Assembly (NCBI RefSeq): GCF_900114925.1
Contig: NZ_FOUR01000006.1
Span: forward strand, 1-64,000
DNA length: 64,000 bases
DNA from: Marinobacter pelagius
GTDB taxonomy: Bacteria; Pseudomonadota; Gammaproteobacteria; Pseudomonadales; Oleiphilaceae
Direction of reading: 5' to 3'
Numbering within the stretch: position 1 is the first letter of the stretch; each line of letters starts with the position of its first letter. Below are positions 21,148 through 30,492 of the stretch, piece by piece. The position numbers and the translations under genes were made by a program. Below the pieces are notes generated by a model that worked only from the letters and a program-made list of their open reading frames with translations, did no database searches and was not told the origin of the DNA.

Positions 21148-21359
21148 AAACGTGCTCCTTGTCAGTCCTTCAAAAGCCCGCAGTATAGCGGTGATAGCCG
21201 GGGAAGCACTCCGAAATTCTTGCCCCTCTATTCAAGTTGGTACCAACCATCGCATTAAACAAGCCCCCGGGTAGTCCTTGCCGCAGCCACTGGTTATACT
21301 TTCGGGCTACATTTCATTCCGGAGCGCACAGGTTGCGCCCAACGCTGTAAGGCAGGTCA

Positions 21360-22703
21360 ATGACGGCAGAAACCATCACCACCGCGGCCGATATCCGAAT
21401 CAATGCCAGATGGGTGATTCCCATCGAACCCGCCAGCGTCATCCTGGAGAACCACGCCCTCATCCTTCAGGGCTCCCGAATCCTGGCCCTGCTCCCTCAG
21501 GACGAGGCGGACCGTGATTACCGGACCAGGGAAACCATTGATCTGCCCGATCACGTGGTCATGCCCGGTCTGATCAACATGCACGGCCACGCGGCCATGT
21601 CCCTGTTCCGGGGCATGGCCGACGACCTGCCCCTGATGACCTGGCTGAACGATCACATCTGGCCGGCGGAGCACCAGTTCATTGGCGAGCAATTCATCGC
21701 CGATGGCACTCAACTGGCCATGGCCGAGATGCTGCGGACCGGCACCACCACCTTCTCCGACATGTACTTCTTCCCGGAGATCGTGGCTCAGGCCGCCCAC
21801 GATGTGGGCATGCGGGCACAGGTGTGTTTCCCGCTGATCGACTTCCCCACCGCCTGGGGCTCGGGACCCGAGGAATACCTGAGAAAAGGGGCCGACCTGA
21901 TCGAGGTTTGGAAGGATGACGAATACATTACGCCCGCCATCGGCCCCCATGCGCCCTACACTGTTTCCGATGGGCCACTGGGCGATGCCCTCGCCCTCTC
22001 GGAAGCAACCGGTGCAAGGATTCAGATTCACCTGCACGAGACCGCGTTCGAAGTAACAGATGCTGTCGAAAAGTTCGGCCAGCGACCAACAGCGCGCATC
22101 GAAGAGAAAGGCCTGCTGGGCCCCCGCACCCAGTGCGTGCACATGACCCAGATCGATGATTCCGACATCGAACGGCTGACCACCAGCGGCGCCCATGTCA
22201 TTCATTGTCCCGAATCCAACCTGAAGCTCGCCAGCGGTTTCTGCCCGGTGCAGAAACTCATGGACCACGGCATCAATGTCGCCATCGGTACCGACGGCGC
22301 GGCCAGCAACAACGATCTGGACCTGTTCGGCGAACTCCGCAGCGCCGCCATGGTCGCCAAGGCCGTCGCCGGCGATGCCGCCGCCCTGTCCGCGCACCAG
22401 GCGCTGGCCATGGCCACCATCAATGGCGCCCGGGCCCTGGGCCGCGAACACGACCTGGGCTCCCTGGTGCCCGGCAAACTGGCTGACATCATTGCCATCG
22501 ACCTGAGTGACCCGTTCCTGCAGCCAGTCTACGATCCGGCCTCCCATCTGGTGTACAGCAACCACGCCCGGGCAGTAAGCCATAGCTGGATTCATGGCGT
22601 ACCTCAGTTACAGGAAGGCAAGCTGACCCGGATCGATGTGGCCGACCTCATGCTAAGGGTCAATGACTGGCGTGACCGTATCCGGCAATATCAGGCCCAA
22701 TAA
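21360..22703 (+). CDS. mtaD: 5-methylthioadenosine/S-adenosylhomocysteine deaminase
   Basis: A 447-residue amidohydrolase of the TRZ/ATZ (MtaD) group. Metal ligands are visible in MPGLINMHGHAAMSLFRG (HxH), HLHET, and the Asp of GTDGAASNNDLDLF. It deaminates methylthioadenosine to methylthioinosine in the Pseudomonas-type salvage route, feeding a phosphorylase and then MtnA. The neighbourhood mtnA/mtaD-ubiG-mupP-yciK is that of Pseudomonas. First gene of a long plus-strand operon: 33 nt to ubiG. Confidence 0.92.
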   Translation: MTAETITTAADIRINARWVIPIEPASVILENHALILQGSRILALLPQDEADRDYRTRETIDLPDHVVMPGLINMHGHAAMSLFRGMADDLPLMTWLNDHIWPAEHQFIGEQFIADGTQLAMAEMLRTGTTTFSDMYFFPEIVAQAAHDVGMRAQVCFPLIDFPTAWGSGPEEYLRKGADLIEVWKDDEYITPAIGPHAPYTVSDGPLGDALALSEATGARIQIHLHETAFEVTDAVEKFGQRPTARIEEKGLLGPRTQCVHMTQIDDSDIERLTTSGAHVIHCPESNLKLASGFCPVQKLMDHGINVAIGTDGAASNNDLDLFGELRSAAMVAKAVAGDAAALSAHQALAMATINGARALGREHDLGSLVPGKLADIIAIDLSDPFLQPVYDPASHLVYSNHARAVSHSWIHGVPQLQEGKLTRIDVADLMLRVNDWRDRIRQYQAQ

Positions 22704-22736
22704 CCGAATTCATACGTTTTCCAGGCAGAGACCAAC

Positions 22737-23453
22737 ATGACCAATCAGAACGTAGACCGGAATGAAATTGCCAAATTCGAGGCCCTGGCCAGCCGCTGGT
22801 GGGATCCCTCCAGCGAGTTCAAGCCGCTGCACGACATCAACCCCCTGCGGCTGAACTACATCGACGAGCGGGTATCCCTGGCCGGCAAGAAGGTGCTCGA
22901 CGTAGGTTGCGGCGGCGGCCTGCTGTCCGAAGGCATGGCCCAGCGCGGGGCCCACGTGACCGGCATCGACATGGGCGAAGCGCCGCTGTCCGTGGCCAAG
23001 CTCCACGGCCTGGAAAGCGGCATCAAGGTGGACTACCGGCAAACCACGGTCGAAGACCTGGCCCGCGACGCGGGCCAGGCCGGACAGTACGACGTGGTCA
23101 CCTGCCTGGAGATGCTCGAACACGTGCCGGACCCCGCCTCGGTGATCAGGGCCTGCGCTGCCATGCTCAAGCCAGGCGGGCACCTGTTCGTGTCCACCAT
23201 CAACCGGAATCCGAAGTCTTTCCTGTTTGCCATCGTCGGCGCCGAGTATGTGCTGAACATGCTGCCCAAGGGCACCCACGAGTGGAAGAAGTTCATCCGC
23301 CCGTCGGAAATGTCCGATCACCTGCGCCACGCCGGCCTGGAAGTACAGGAGCTGACCGGCATGACCTACAACCCGATCACCAAGGTCTACAAACTCGGCC
23401 GGGACGTGGACGTGAACTACCTCATGCACGCCAGGGATTCCCGTGACGACTGA
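22737..23453 (+). CDS. ubiG: ubiquinone biosynthesis O-methyltransferase UbiG
   Basis: A 238-residue SAM-dependent methyltransferase carrying out both O-methylations of ubiquinone synthesis. Motif I reads [16 protein letters not shown]. The N-terminal [19 protein letters not shown] and the post-motif [13 protein letters not shown] are UbiG hallmarks. Its last 11 nt overlap the GTG start of mupP, indicating translational coupling. It acts at the inner membrane face with the Ubi complex. Confidence 0.97.
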   Translation: MTNQNVDRNEIAKFEALASRWWDPSSEFKPLHDINPLRLNYIDERVSLAGKKVLDVGCGGGLLSEGMAQRGAHVTGIDMGEAPLSVAKLHGLESGIKVDYRQTTVEDLARDAGQAGQYDVVTCLEMLEHVPDPASVIRACAAMLKPGGHLFVSTINRNPKSFLFAIVGAEYVLNMLPKGTHEWKKFIRPSEMSDHLRHAGLEVQELTGMTYNPITKVYKLGRDVDVNYLMHARDSRDD

Positions 23454-24108
23454 TCCGAAACCTTCCGTGGTGTTGTTCGATCTGGACGGCACCCTGATCG
23501 ATACCGCGCCGGATTTCATCCGCTGCCTGAACCAGTTGCGGGAACAACACGGCCTCGCGCCACTGCCGCCGGAGCAGATACGACGCTCCGTCTCCAACGG
23601 CGCCCGGGCCATGATACGGGTGGGCTTCGGCCTTGAACCGGACCATCCGGATTACACGGAAAAGCACACCGCCTTCCTGGACCTCTACGAAGCCGGCGTC
23701 GCCGTCGAGACCACCCTGTTCGAGGGCATGGATGAACTCCTGCGGAGCCTCGAAGAACGGGACATTCCCTGGGGCATTGTCACCAACAAGCCGGTGCGCT
23801 TTGCCGCCCCTCTGGTGGAGGCCCTGGGCCTGGCCCAGCGCTGCGCCGCGGTGGTGTGCCCGGACCATGTAGCCCAGCGCAAACCGCATCCGGAAGCCCT
23901 GTTCCTGGCCTGTACGCAAATCGGGGCACCGCCGGAGACCGCCATCTACGTGGGCGACCATGAGCGGGATATCGAGGCTGGTCGTAACGCCGGTATGCGA
24001 ACCATTGCCGTACGTTACGGTTACATCGAGGAGCCGGAAACGGTTGATTTATGGCAAGCCGACCTCATAGCCAATACCGTCAGCGATCTGGCAAAGCTGT
24101 TACAATAG
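23443..24108 (+). CDS. mupP: HAD phosphatase, N-acetylmuramate-6-phosphate phosphatase MupP type
   Basis: A 221-residue HAD-superfamily phosphatase. Motif I is [16 protein letters not shown], motif II GIVTNKP, motif [11 protein letters not shown] and motif [13 protein letters not shown]. Sequence alone resembles phosphoglycolate phosphatase, but the position between ubiG and yciK is that of Pseudomonas mupP, which removes the 6-phosphate of MurNAc in anhydromuropeptide recycling. The function is assigned by context. The GTG start at 23443 lies inside the ubiG 3' end. The likely feeder of its substrate, MltF, is encoded 13 kb upstream. Confidence 0.85.
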   Translation: MTTDPKPSVVLFDLDGTLIDTAPDFIRCLNQLREQHGLAPLPPEQIRRSVSNGARAMIRVGFGLEPDHPDYTEKHTAFLDLYEAGVAVETTLFEGMDELLRSLEERDIPWGIVTNKPVRFAAPLVEALGLAQRCAAVVCPDHVAQRKPHPEALFLACTQIGAPPETAIYVGDHERDIEAGRNAGMRTIAVRYGYIEEPETVDLWQADLIANTVSDLAKLLQ

Positions 24109-24169
24109 CGCCTCAAATGAATCCGTACCCGGCATACAGACCGGCAACAACCTGAAACGGAGACAGGTT

Positions 24170-24922
24170 ATGCAAGATTACCAAGCACCCGCCGATCTTC
24201 TGCAGGACCGCATCGTGATGGTGACGGGTGCCGGCAGCGGAATCGGACGTGCCGCCGCCAAGGCCTACGCCGCCCATGGCGCTACCGTGATCCTGTTGGG
24301 CCGCACCGTGTCGAAGCTTGAAGAGGTCTACGACGAGATCGAGGCCGCCGGCCATCCCAAACCGGCCATCGTGCCGATGAATTTCGAGGGTGCGGCGGTG
24401 AAGGAATACGAAGAGCTGGCGATGACCATCGAGGACAACTTCGGCCGGCTCGATGGCCTGCTGCACAACGCAGCCATCCTCGGTAACCGCAGCCCGGTGG
24501 AGCTGTACGACCCGGAAATGTGGAACAAGGTGATGCATGTGAACGCCACGGCGCCGTTCCTGCTCAGCCGTGCCATGATTCCCCTGCTCCGCAAATCCGA
24601 TGACGCCTCGGTGGTTTTCACCTCCTCAGGCGTGGGCCGCAAAGCCAAGGCTTACTGGGGCGCCTACGCCGTCTCCAAGTTCGCCATTGAGGGCCTGAGC
24701 CAGCTGCTGGCCGATGAGCTGGACGACGAGCGGCACAACATCCGCGTCAACAGCCTGAACCCGGGTGCCACCCGGACCAATATGCGTGCCAAAGCCTACC
24801 CGGCGGAAAACCCGCAGCAAAATCCGGCGCCGGAAGACCTGATGCCCATTTACCTGTACCTGATGGGCAAAGACAGTCAGGGCGTCAACGGCCAACAACT
24901 GGACGCGCAGCCCAAGAAATAA
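24170..24922 (+). CDS. yciK: YciK-type short-chain oxidoreductase
   Basis: A 250-residue classical SDR. The NAD(P)-binding motif is TGAGSGIGRAAA near residue 17-28. The catalytic Tyr-Lys lies in YAVSKFAIEG and NNxG is replaced by HNAAILG. It matches YciK, a widely conserved SDR of unknown substrate found in this position in Pseudomonas. The stop overlaps the ATG of the glutaredoxin-like gene (shared A at 24922), so the two are coupled. Confidence 0.9.
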   Translation: MQDYQAPADLLQDRIVMVTGAGSGIGRAAAKAYAAHGATVILLGRTVSKLEEVYDEIEAAGHPKPAIVPMNFEGAAVKEYEELAMTIEDNFGRLDGLLHNAAILGNRSPVELYDPEMWNKVMHVNATAPFLLSRAMIPLLRKSDDASVVFTSSGVGRKAKAYWGAYAVSKFAIEGLSQLLADELDDERHNIRVNSLNPGATRTNMRAKAYPAENPQQNPAPEDLMPIYLYLMGKDSQGVNGQQLDAQPKK

Positions 24923-25155
24923 TGGAACTGTACTTTTACACCACCTCCGAGTGCCACCTGTGCGAACTGGCGGAAGCCCTGCTGGTGAACACGCCGATGC
25001 CGGAACCGATTCCGGTGGACGTGGTGGACATTGCCCAGTCTGAAGAGCTGGTAGAGCGTTACGGCACCCGCATTCCGGTGCTGCGCCGTAACGACACCGG
25101 TGCGGAGCTGGACTGGCCGTTTACCAGGGACCAGTTACTGACCTTTCTGCAATGA
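24922..25155 (+). CDS. glutaredoxin-family (DUF836) thiol protein
   Basis: A 77-residue thioredoxin-fold protein with the redox pair C11-x-x-C14 in TTSECHLCELAE and the cis-proline region TRIPVL. DUF836/Glrx-like proteins have no known partner. Co-translated with yciK and 12 nt ahead of yaaA, so it may serve oxidative-stress needs along with yaaA; that is inference from context. Confidence 0.86.
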   Translation: MELYFYTTSECHLCELAEALLVNTPMPEPIPVDVVDIAQSEELVERYGTRIPVLRRNDTGAELDWPFTRDQLLTFLQ

Positions 25156-25167
25156 GGATTTCCTGAC

Positions 25168-25938
25168 ATGTTGATGGTTATCTCCCCTGCCAAGACGCTG
25201 GACTACGAGAGCCCGCTGGCAACGGAAAGCTATACCCAGCCGGACTTCCTGGACGATGCCTGCGAACTGATTGACCAGCTCAAGGAACTGGAGCCACACC
25301 AGGTCAGCAACCTGATGAGCATCAGTGACAAGCTGGGCCAGCTCAACGCCGAGCGGTTCCGCACCTGGCACACCCCGTTCACACCGGAGAATGCCCGCCA
25401 GGCGGTGCTGGCGTTCAAGGGTGACGTCTATACCGGCCTGGACGCGGAAAGCTTCAGCGAAGAGGATTTCACCTTCGCCCAGGAACACCTGCGCATGCTC
25501 TCCGGCCTGTATGGCATCCTCCGGCCGCTGGACCTGATGCAGCCCTACCGGCTGGAGATGGGTACGAAATTCGAAAACAATCGTGGCAAGGATCTCTATG
25601 CCTTCTGGGGCAACAAGATCACCGAGGAGATCAATCGTCTGCTGGCCGAGGATGACGGCGTACTGGTGAACCTGGCCTCCAACGAATACTTCAAGAGTGT
25701 GAAGAAGAAAGATCTCGATGGCCGGCTGGTTACGCCCCAGTTCAAGGACTGGAAGAACGGCCAGTACAAGATGATCAGCTTCTACGCCAAGAAGGCCCGG
25801 GGCCTGATGTGCCGCTATGCGATCCAGAATCGCATCACCCAGGCCGACGACCTGAAGGGTTTCAACCTCGAAGGCTACTATTTCAGCGAAGACCAGTCCG
25901 ATAAGAACAACTGGGTTTTCCTGCGCGACGAGCAGTAA
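25168..25938 (+). CDS. yaaA: peroxide stress protein YaaA
   Basis: A 256-residue DUF328/YaaA protein, recognised by the N-terminus [17 protein letters not shown] and the internal [18 protein letters not shown] and LNLASNEY-like segments. In E. coli YaaA lowers free intracellular iron under hydrogen peroxide stress and binds DNA. Lies 12 nt after the glutaredoxin-like gene and 28 nt before the DUF2788 gene in the ubiG operon. Confidence 0.95.
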   Translation: MLMVISPAKTLDYESPLATESYTQPDFLDDACELIDQLKELEPHQVSNLMSISDKLGQLNAERFRTWHTPFTPENARQAVLAFKGDVYTGLDAESFSEEDFTFAQEHLRMLSGLYGILRPLDLMQPYRLEMGTKFENNRGKDLYAFWGNKITEEINRLLAEDDGVLVNLASNEYFKSVKKKDLDGRLVTPQFKDWKNGQYKMISFYAKKARGLMCRYAIQNRITQADDLKGFNLEGYYFSEDQSDKNNWVFLRDEQ

Positions 25939-25966
25939 TTAATTTCAGTTGTTATCGGAGTCATCA

Positions 25967-26170
25967 ATGAACGAAGCAGTCTTTTCCCAGATTGCCATGC
26001 TGGTGTTTCTCACCGGCCTGATTGTCTGGATGGGTTTTATCGTGTGGGACCTGGCCAAGAAGTCCAAGGCTGGCCGGTTCGGCACAATTGCCCTGTTTAC
26101 CGTGCTCGGCGCCGGCGTCGTCGGCTTTATCATCAAGACGGTGCTGGTTGAAATCCTCCAGATCTTGTAG
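25967..26170 (+). CDS. DUF2788 small inner-membrane protein
   Basis: A 67-residue protein with two predicted transmembrane helices (about 8-29 and 41-63) separated by a basic loop DLAKKSKAGR, which places both ends in the periplasm by the positive-inside rule. It matches the DUF2788 family of uncharacterised gammaproteobacterial proteins. The ATG at 25967 preceded by CGGAG was preferred to an in-frame start 18 nt upstream. Last gene before the hairpin at 26189. Confidence 0.85.
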   Translation: MNEAVFSQIAMLVFLTGLIVWMGFIVWDLAKKSKAGRFGTIALFTVLGAGVVGFIIKTVLVEILQIL

Positions 26171-26188
26171 CGCCGGATACGTCACTTT

Positions 26189-26221
26189 ACGGCCACCATA
26201 CGGTGGCCGTATCATCCTTTC
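26189..26221 (+). terminator. intrinsic terminator of the ubiG-yaaA operon
   Basis: A perfect 9-bp stem (ACGGCCACC, loop ATAC, GGTGGCCGT; 26189-26210) is followed by ATCATCCTTTCCCCCTTTT. It lies 19 nt after the DUF2788 stop and 62 nt before rdgC, so rdgC is probably transcribed from its own promoter or by read-through. Confidence 0.72.
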
Positions 26222-26271
26222 CCCCTTTTCGAACCATCACCGATTCAAATCAAAAGCAAGGACCGAACCTG

Positions 26272-27198
26272 ATGTGGTTTCGTAACGCCCGCGTATTCCG
26301 TTTTACCAAGCCGTTCGACATCTCTCCCGAAGAACTGGAAGAGAAGCTGCAGGCCGATGCCTTCAAACCCTGCGGCCCCCAGGAAACCAGCCGGCAGGGT
26401 TGGGTGCCGCCGCTGGGCAAGCATGGCGAGCAACTGGTGCATAGTGCCAACGGCTACCACCTGATTTCCCTGCGCAAGGAAGAAAAGATCCTGCCGGGCC
26501 CGGTGGTGAAGGAAGCCGTGGAAGAGCGGGCCGAGGCCATCGAGATCGACCAGGGCCGCAAGGTCCGTCGCAAGGAAAAGGACGAAATCAAGGAACAGGT
26601 CATGCTGGAAATGCTGCCCCAGGCATTCTCCAGGAACCGCCGCTGCTATGCCTACCTGGCGCCCCAGGACGGTGTACTGGTGGTGGATGCCGGCTCCGCC
26701 AAGCAGGCCGAAGACTTGGCCTCGACACTGCGCAAGAGCCTGGGCTCCCTGCCGGTACGCCCGCCTGCGGTGGAGCAGTCCCCCGCGTTCACCTTCACCG
26801 GCTGGCTGAACGAAACCATCGACCTGCCCGCCAGCATTGCCCTGGGCAGCGAGTGTGAGCTGAAAGATCCCTCCGAGGACGGCGGCGTTGTGCGCTGCAA
26901 GGGCCTGGACCTGAAAGCCGACGAAATCCGCAATCACCTGGAAGCCGGCATGCAGGTCACCAAACTTGCCGTGACCTGGGATGAGAACGTCTCCTTCGTG
27001 CTCGACGAAGAGCTGGGCATCCGCCGCCTGAAGTTTGGCGAGACGCTGCAGGAGCAGCTGGATGACGTTGACGCTGATGATGCCGTGGCGAAGCTTGATG
27101 CTGCGTTCAGCCTGATGACGCTGGAGCTGTCGCGGATGATTCCGGGGTTGCTGGAAGCCCTCGGGGGCGAGGATCGCTCGGCGATTGTCGAGGAGTGA
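26272..27198 (+). CDS. rdgC: recombination-associated protein RdgC
   Basis: A 308-residue RdgC, a ring-shaped nonspecific DNA-binding protein that blocks RecA loading and strand exchange. The N-terminus MWFRNARVFRFTKPFDISPE and the segments LPQAFSRNRRCYAYL and LELSRMIPGLLEALG are diagnostic. The ATG at 26272 was chosen over an open frame 69 nt further up because it gives the conserved N-terminus. The REP-like array begins 12 nt after its stop. With recX this is the second RecA modulator in the window. Confidence 0.96.
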   Translation: MWFRNARVFRFTKPFDISPEELEEKLQADAFKPCGPQETSRQGWVPPLGKHGEQLVHSANGYHLISLRKEEKILPGPVVKEAVEERAEAIEIDQGRKVRRKEKDEIKEQVMLEMLPQAFSRNRRCYAYLAPQDGVLVVDAGSAKQAEDLASTLRKSLGSLPVRPPAVEQSPAFTFTGWLNETIDLPASIALGSECELKDPSEDGGVVRCKGLDLKADEIRNHLEAGMQVTKLAVTWDENVSFVLDEELGIRRLKFGETLQEQLDDVDADDAVAKLDAAFSLMTLELSRMIPGLLEALGGEDRSAIVEE

Positions 27199-27209
27199 AG
27201 TGTGAAAAT

Positions 27210-27525
27210 GGGGTCAGATGAAGGCTTTCATCTGACCCCGTCTCAGGCGCAGACTTTAGCACAGGGGTCTGAAGAACTCGTTCTTCTGACCCCGCCTTTG
27301 GCCCGGAACTCCGGGGCTGGAATCGGGCATGAAGTTGGGGTCAGATGAAAGCCTTCATCTGACCCCGTCTTGGACGAAACCTCCGAGGCAGGCGTAAACC
27401 TGAAGTTGGGGTCAGCAGCTCAGGGGTCTGAAGAACTCGTTCTTCTGACCCCGTCCTGGCGGCCCCACTCCGCGGCTAGAATCGGGCATGAAGTTGGGGT
27501 CAGATGAAAGCCTTCATCTGACCCC
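27210..27525. repeat. REP/BIME-like array of five 30-bp palindromes
   Basis: Five 30-bp dyads fill the gap between convergent rdgC and pat. Type A has arms GGGGTCAGATGAA and TTCATCTGACCCC and occurs at 27210-27239, 27337-27366 and 27496-27525. Type B has GGGGTCTGAAGAA and TTCTTCTGACCCC around CTCG, at 27264-27293 and 27423-27452. The B-A pair is tandemly duplicated with a period of exactly 159 bp. An isolated half site (GGGGTCAG) starts at 27408. GGGGTCAGA/TCTGACCCC ends are typical of REP elements mobilised by Y1 (RAYT) transposases. No such transposase lies in the window. The outer dyads may also act as terminators. Confidence 0.9.
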
Positions 27526-27528
27526 GTC

Positions 27529-30282
27529 TTAAAGATGCGCCCCGCGCTTCTTCAGCCGCTCCTTCTGCCAATCCTTCTCCGGCTCATTCAGCACCAGCCT
27601 CAGATCCATCACCTCTTCCTCGGTGTTGTACTTGATCTCGAAACCCAGATGCTCCGCCAGCTGCAACATCGGCCGGTTATCCGGCAGCACGTTGCCGATC
27701 ATTTCCACGGTGCCGCGGGCCCGGCAGTAATCGATCATCTTCTGCATCAGGGCCACGCCCAGGCCTTCGCCTTTCATCTTGTCATCCACCATCACCGCAA
27801 ACTCGCAGCGCAGGTTGTCGGCGTCGGTCCAGGTGCGCACGGTGCCCAGGGTTTCCTCGCCTTCGCCATCCTCCCGGGGCGCATTGGCGATGAACACCAT
27901 TTCCCGGTCGTAGTCGATCTGCACCATCTGGGCCACGTCTTCCCGGGAGAAGTGCTTGCGGTACTGGAAGAACCGGTAGCGGATGGATTCCGGTGACTGG
28001 TGCTCGTGGAACTCCCGGTGAGCCGGCTCGTCTTCCGCCAGCACCGGCCGGATGATCACCCGGCGGCCGGACTTGGGCAGCACAATCCACTCCTCCAGTT
28101 CCCGGGGATAGGGCTGGATAATCGGCCTGGTCGGCGTGTCATCGAGATTGATGGCGATGTTGACCGCCACCGCCCCACTCTCGTTGAACAGCAGCGGCGA
28201 GATCTCCAGCCCCTTGATCTCGGGAATATCGATCACGATCTGGGACAGAGTCACCAGGGTTTCGGACACCGCCCGGATGTCCTCCTCTGGCTTGAGGCTG
28301 TGCTCCTTCAGGAGCTTGTACATGTAGGTGCGGCGCAGCAGCTCGCGAGCCAGCACCATGTTCAGCGGCGGCAGCGCAATCTGCCGGTCAGTCATCACGT
28401 TGATCTGGGCGCCCGAGGCCCCGCATACCACCAGCGGCCCGAATTCGGAATCCCGGGTAATACCCACGCTGAATTCCACCCCGCCCACATGCTGGTAGGA
28501 GCGCTGGACCGCAAAACCCAGGAATCCACTGTTCGGGAAATGCTCCTGGTATTCCTCCATCAGGAAGCGGCAGGAATCCATGATCGCCGCCTCGCTGTTG
28601 AGCTTCTTCACCGTGCCCTTGTAACGGCGCTGGGTCGGGCTCAGGTCCAGGAACGGGTGGCAGGCCTGCTCATGCACAATGGTAATGTCCACCGGCCGGC
28701 GCTCCACCGCGAAGGCTTCCAGCACCTCCTCGATGTCGTCGCAGTAAATGGTGTCGATGGTATTGATACCGTAATCCCGGATTACGTCCCGGGCTTCCCG
28801 GTTGGAGAGATGCATTCGCCCTGAACGCAGGGCATTGGCCACCAGGCGGCGGGGCCGGGTCCGGTCGGCGAAATGGTCGGTGAAGGACTCCGGGGTCTCG
28901 GTCAGCAGGCGCTGCACGCGCTGATGCCGGACATGCTGCATGAACGCCATCACCGCCTTCTCCGGATTGAAGAAAGACGGTAAGCCAGCCCGGTAGAATT
29001 CCTCCCGGGATTCCATCACCGTGCTCTGGCCCAGCCAGCAAGTGAACACGTTCAGGCGTGTGCCCTTCGAGGCCTGCACCACGGCATCGGCAATTTGCAG
29101 GCTGTCCTCGGTCAGACTGGGCGCGTACATGACCAGCACGTTGGCCACCTCCGGATCCTTGGCCAGGATCTTGATGGCCTGGGCGTAGAGCTCCGGAGAG
29201 GCGTCGTAGTTCAGGTCGATGGGGTTCTTGCGGGTCCAGTACGGGGGCAACAGTTCGGCAAGGGATTCAATACTCTGCTCCGACAGCTCCGCCAGCTCGC
29301 CGCCCAGATCTGCCAGCCGGTCCACCGCCAGCACCCCTGGCCCGACCCCGTTGGCCATGATCGCCAGGGACTCCCGGCGCAACGGGCGCATGCGGGTCAG
29401 GGTTTCCAGGGCGTCGAACATCTGCCCCAGGCCATCCACCCGCAACACACCGGCCCGCTGCAGCATGGCGTCGTAGATCGGGTCACTGCGTTTCAGGCCG
29501 GCAGGCAATTCGTGGTGGAACCATTCGGACTCGGGTACCCGGCCGGACTTCACCGCAATCACCGGCTTGGTACGCGACGCGACCCGCACCGCCGACATGA
29601 AACGCCGGGGATTGGGCGCGTTCTCGATGTGCAGCAGGATGGCGCGGGTCTGGGTGTCCTGGGCCAGGTAATCGATCAGGTCGTCGTGATCGATGTCCAT
29701 GCCATCACCCAGGGTCAGGAAGTAGGAGAACCCCACGCCCCGGGCAAACGCCCAGTCCAGCACCGAACTGGCAATGGTGCCACTCTGCCCCACAAAGGCC
29801 ACCCGCCCGGGAATGGCGCCCATGTGGGCGTAGGTGGCGTTCAGGCTCCGGGCCGGTACCATCAGGCCGATGGTGTTCGGCCCCAGCACGCGGATACCGG
29901 TCTCCTTGGCAGCCTCGCGCACGGAGTACATCAGCGGCTGCCCGGTCTTGCTGTGGGTCCGGGACATACCACCGGTCATCACGATGGCGGTTCGAACCCC
30001 GGCCTCGCCCAGGCGTTTGATGGTTTTCGCGACGGTATCGGGCGGGGTACAGATAATGGCCAGGTCCGGCGAGAAGTCCATCTTCGCCACCTTGGGCACG
30101 CAAGGCACGCCGTGGACGTTGTCGTAGCCACTCTGGTTGATCACCAGCAGTTTTTCCGTGGGATAGCCGCCACCGAGAAGGTTCCGCAGGACCATACCAC
30201 CCAGGTTGTCCGCGCGCTCGGAGGCGCCAATCACGACAATGGAGCTGGGGTTGAAAAGGCTTTCCAGGTAACGGGTGCTCAA
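27529..30282 (-). CDS. protein lysine acetyltransferase Pat (acyl-CoA synthetase-like plus GNAT)
   Basis: A 917-residue fusion. The N-terminal CoA-binding domain of ADP-forming acyl-CoA synthetases (NPSSIVVIGASERADNLGGM) is followed by the ligase-like and ATP-grasp domains (about 300-690). A C-terminal GNAT acetyltransferase domain (about 740-895, LGTVRTWTDADNLRCEFAVM) completes it. This layout is that of PatZ/Pka (YfiQ), which acetylates and silences acetyl-CoA synthetase and other enzymes. It is encoded divergently from an HDAC-family deacetylase (30493), 210 bp apart. The stop lies 3 nt from the last REP palindrome. Confidence 0.92.
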   Translation of the reverse strand: MSTRYLESLFNPSSIVVIGASERADNLGGMVLRNLLGGGYPTEKLLVINQSGYDNVHGVPCVPKVAKMDFSPDLAIICTPPDTVAKTIKRLGEAGVRTAIVMTGGMSRTHSKTGQPLMYSVREAAKETGIRVLGPNTIGLMVPARSLNATYAHMGAIPGRVAFVGQSGTIASSVLDWAFARGVGFSYFLTLGDGMDIDHDDLIDYLAQDTQTRAILLHIENAPNPRRFMSAVRVASRTKPVIAVKSGRVPESEWFHHELPAGLKRSDPIYDAMLQRAGVLRVDGLGQMFDALETLTRMRPLRRESLAIMANGVGPGVLAVDRLADLGGELAELSEQSIESLAELLPPYWTRKNPIDLNYDASPELYAQAIKILAKDPEVANVLVMYAPSLTEDSLQIADAVVQASKGTRLNVFTCWLGQSTVMESREEFYRAGLPSFFNPEKAVMAFMQHVRHQRVQRLLTETPESFTDHFADRTRPRRLVANALRSGRMHLSNREARDVIRDYGINTIDTIYCDDIEEVLEAFAVERRPVDITIVHEQACHPFLDLSPTQRRYKGTVKKLNSEAAIMDSCRFLMEEYQEHFPNSGFLGFAVQRSYQHVGGVEFSVGITRDSEFGPLVVCGASGAQINVMTDRQIALPPLNMVLARELLRRTYMYKLLKEHSLKPEEDIRAVSETLVTLSQIVIDIPEIKGLEISPLLFNESGAVAVNIAINLDDTPTRPIIQPYPRELEEWIVLPKSGRRVIIRPVLAEDEPAHREFHEHQSPESIRYRFFQYRKHFSREDVAQMVQIDYDREMVFIANAPREDGEGEETLGTVRTWTDADNLRCEFAVMVDDKMKGEGLGVALMQKMIDYCRARGTVEMIGNVLPDNRPMLQLAEHLGFEIKYNTEEEVMDLRLVLNEPEKDWQKERLKKRGAHL

Positions 30283-30492
30283 GGCGGTCTCCTCAGACCA
30301 GCCCCCGCCGGGCCGGTTCAGGTGATAACGTCAATAAAACAGGTTACTTATCTGTGTACGCCTTATCTTAGGCCTTCCGGTATTGATGTAAAACGGCTAT
30401 CAGCCCTATAAGACCAAAGAAATACGACGGACTGCGGTTTTCCCTGATAACATTGATGAAAATACAAGCATATTCGGGACACTGAGAGACGT

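Noticed and set aside
27210..27525. CRISPR array
   Set aside because: The repeats are full palindromes with irregular spacing of 24 to 57 bp and duplicated spacers, with no cas genes; REP-like elements explain them.
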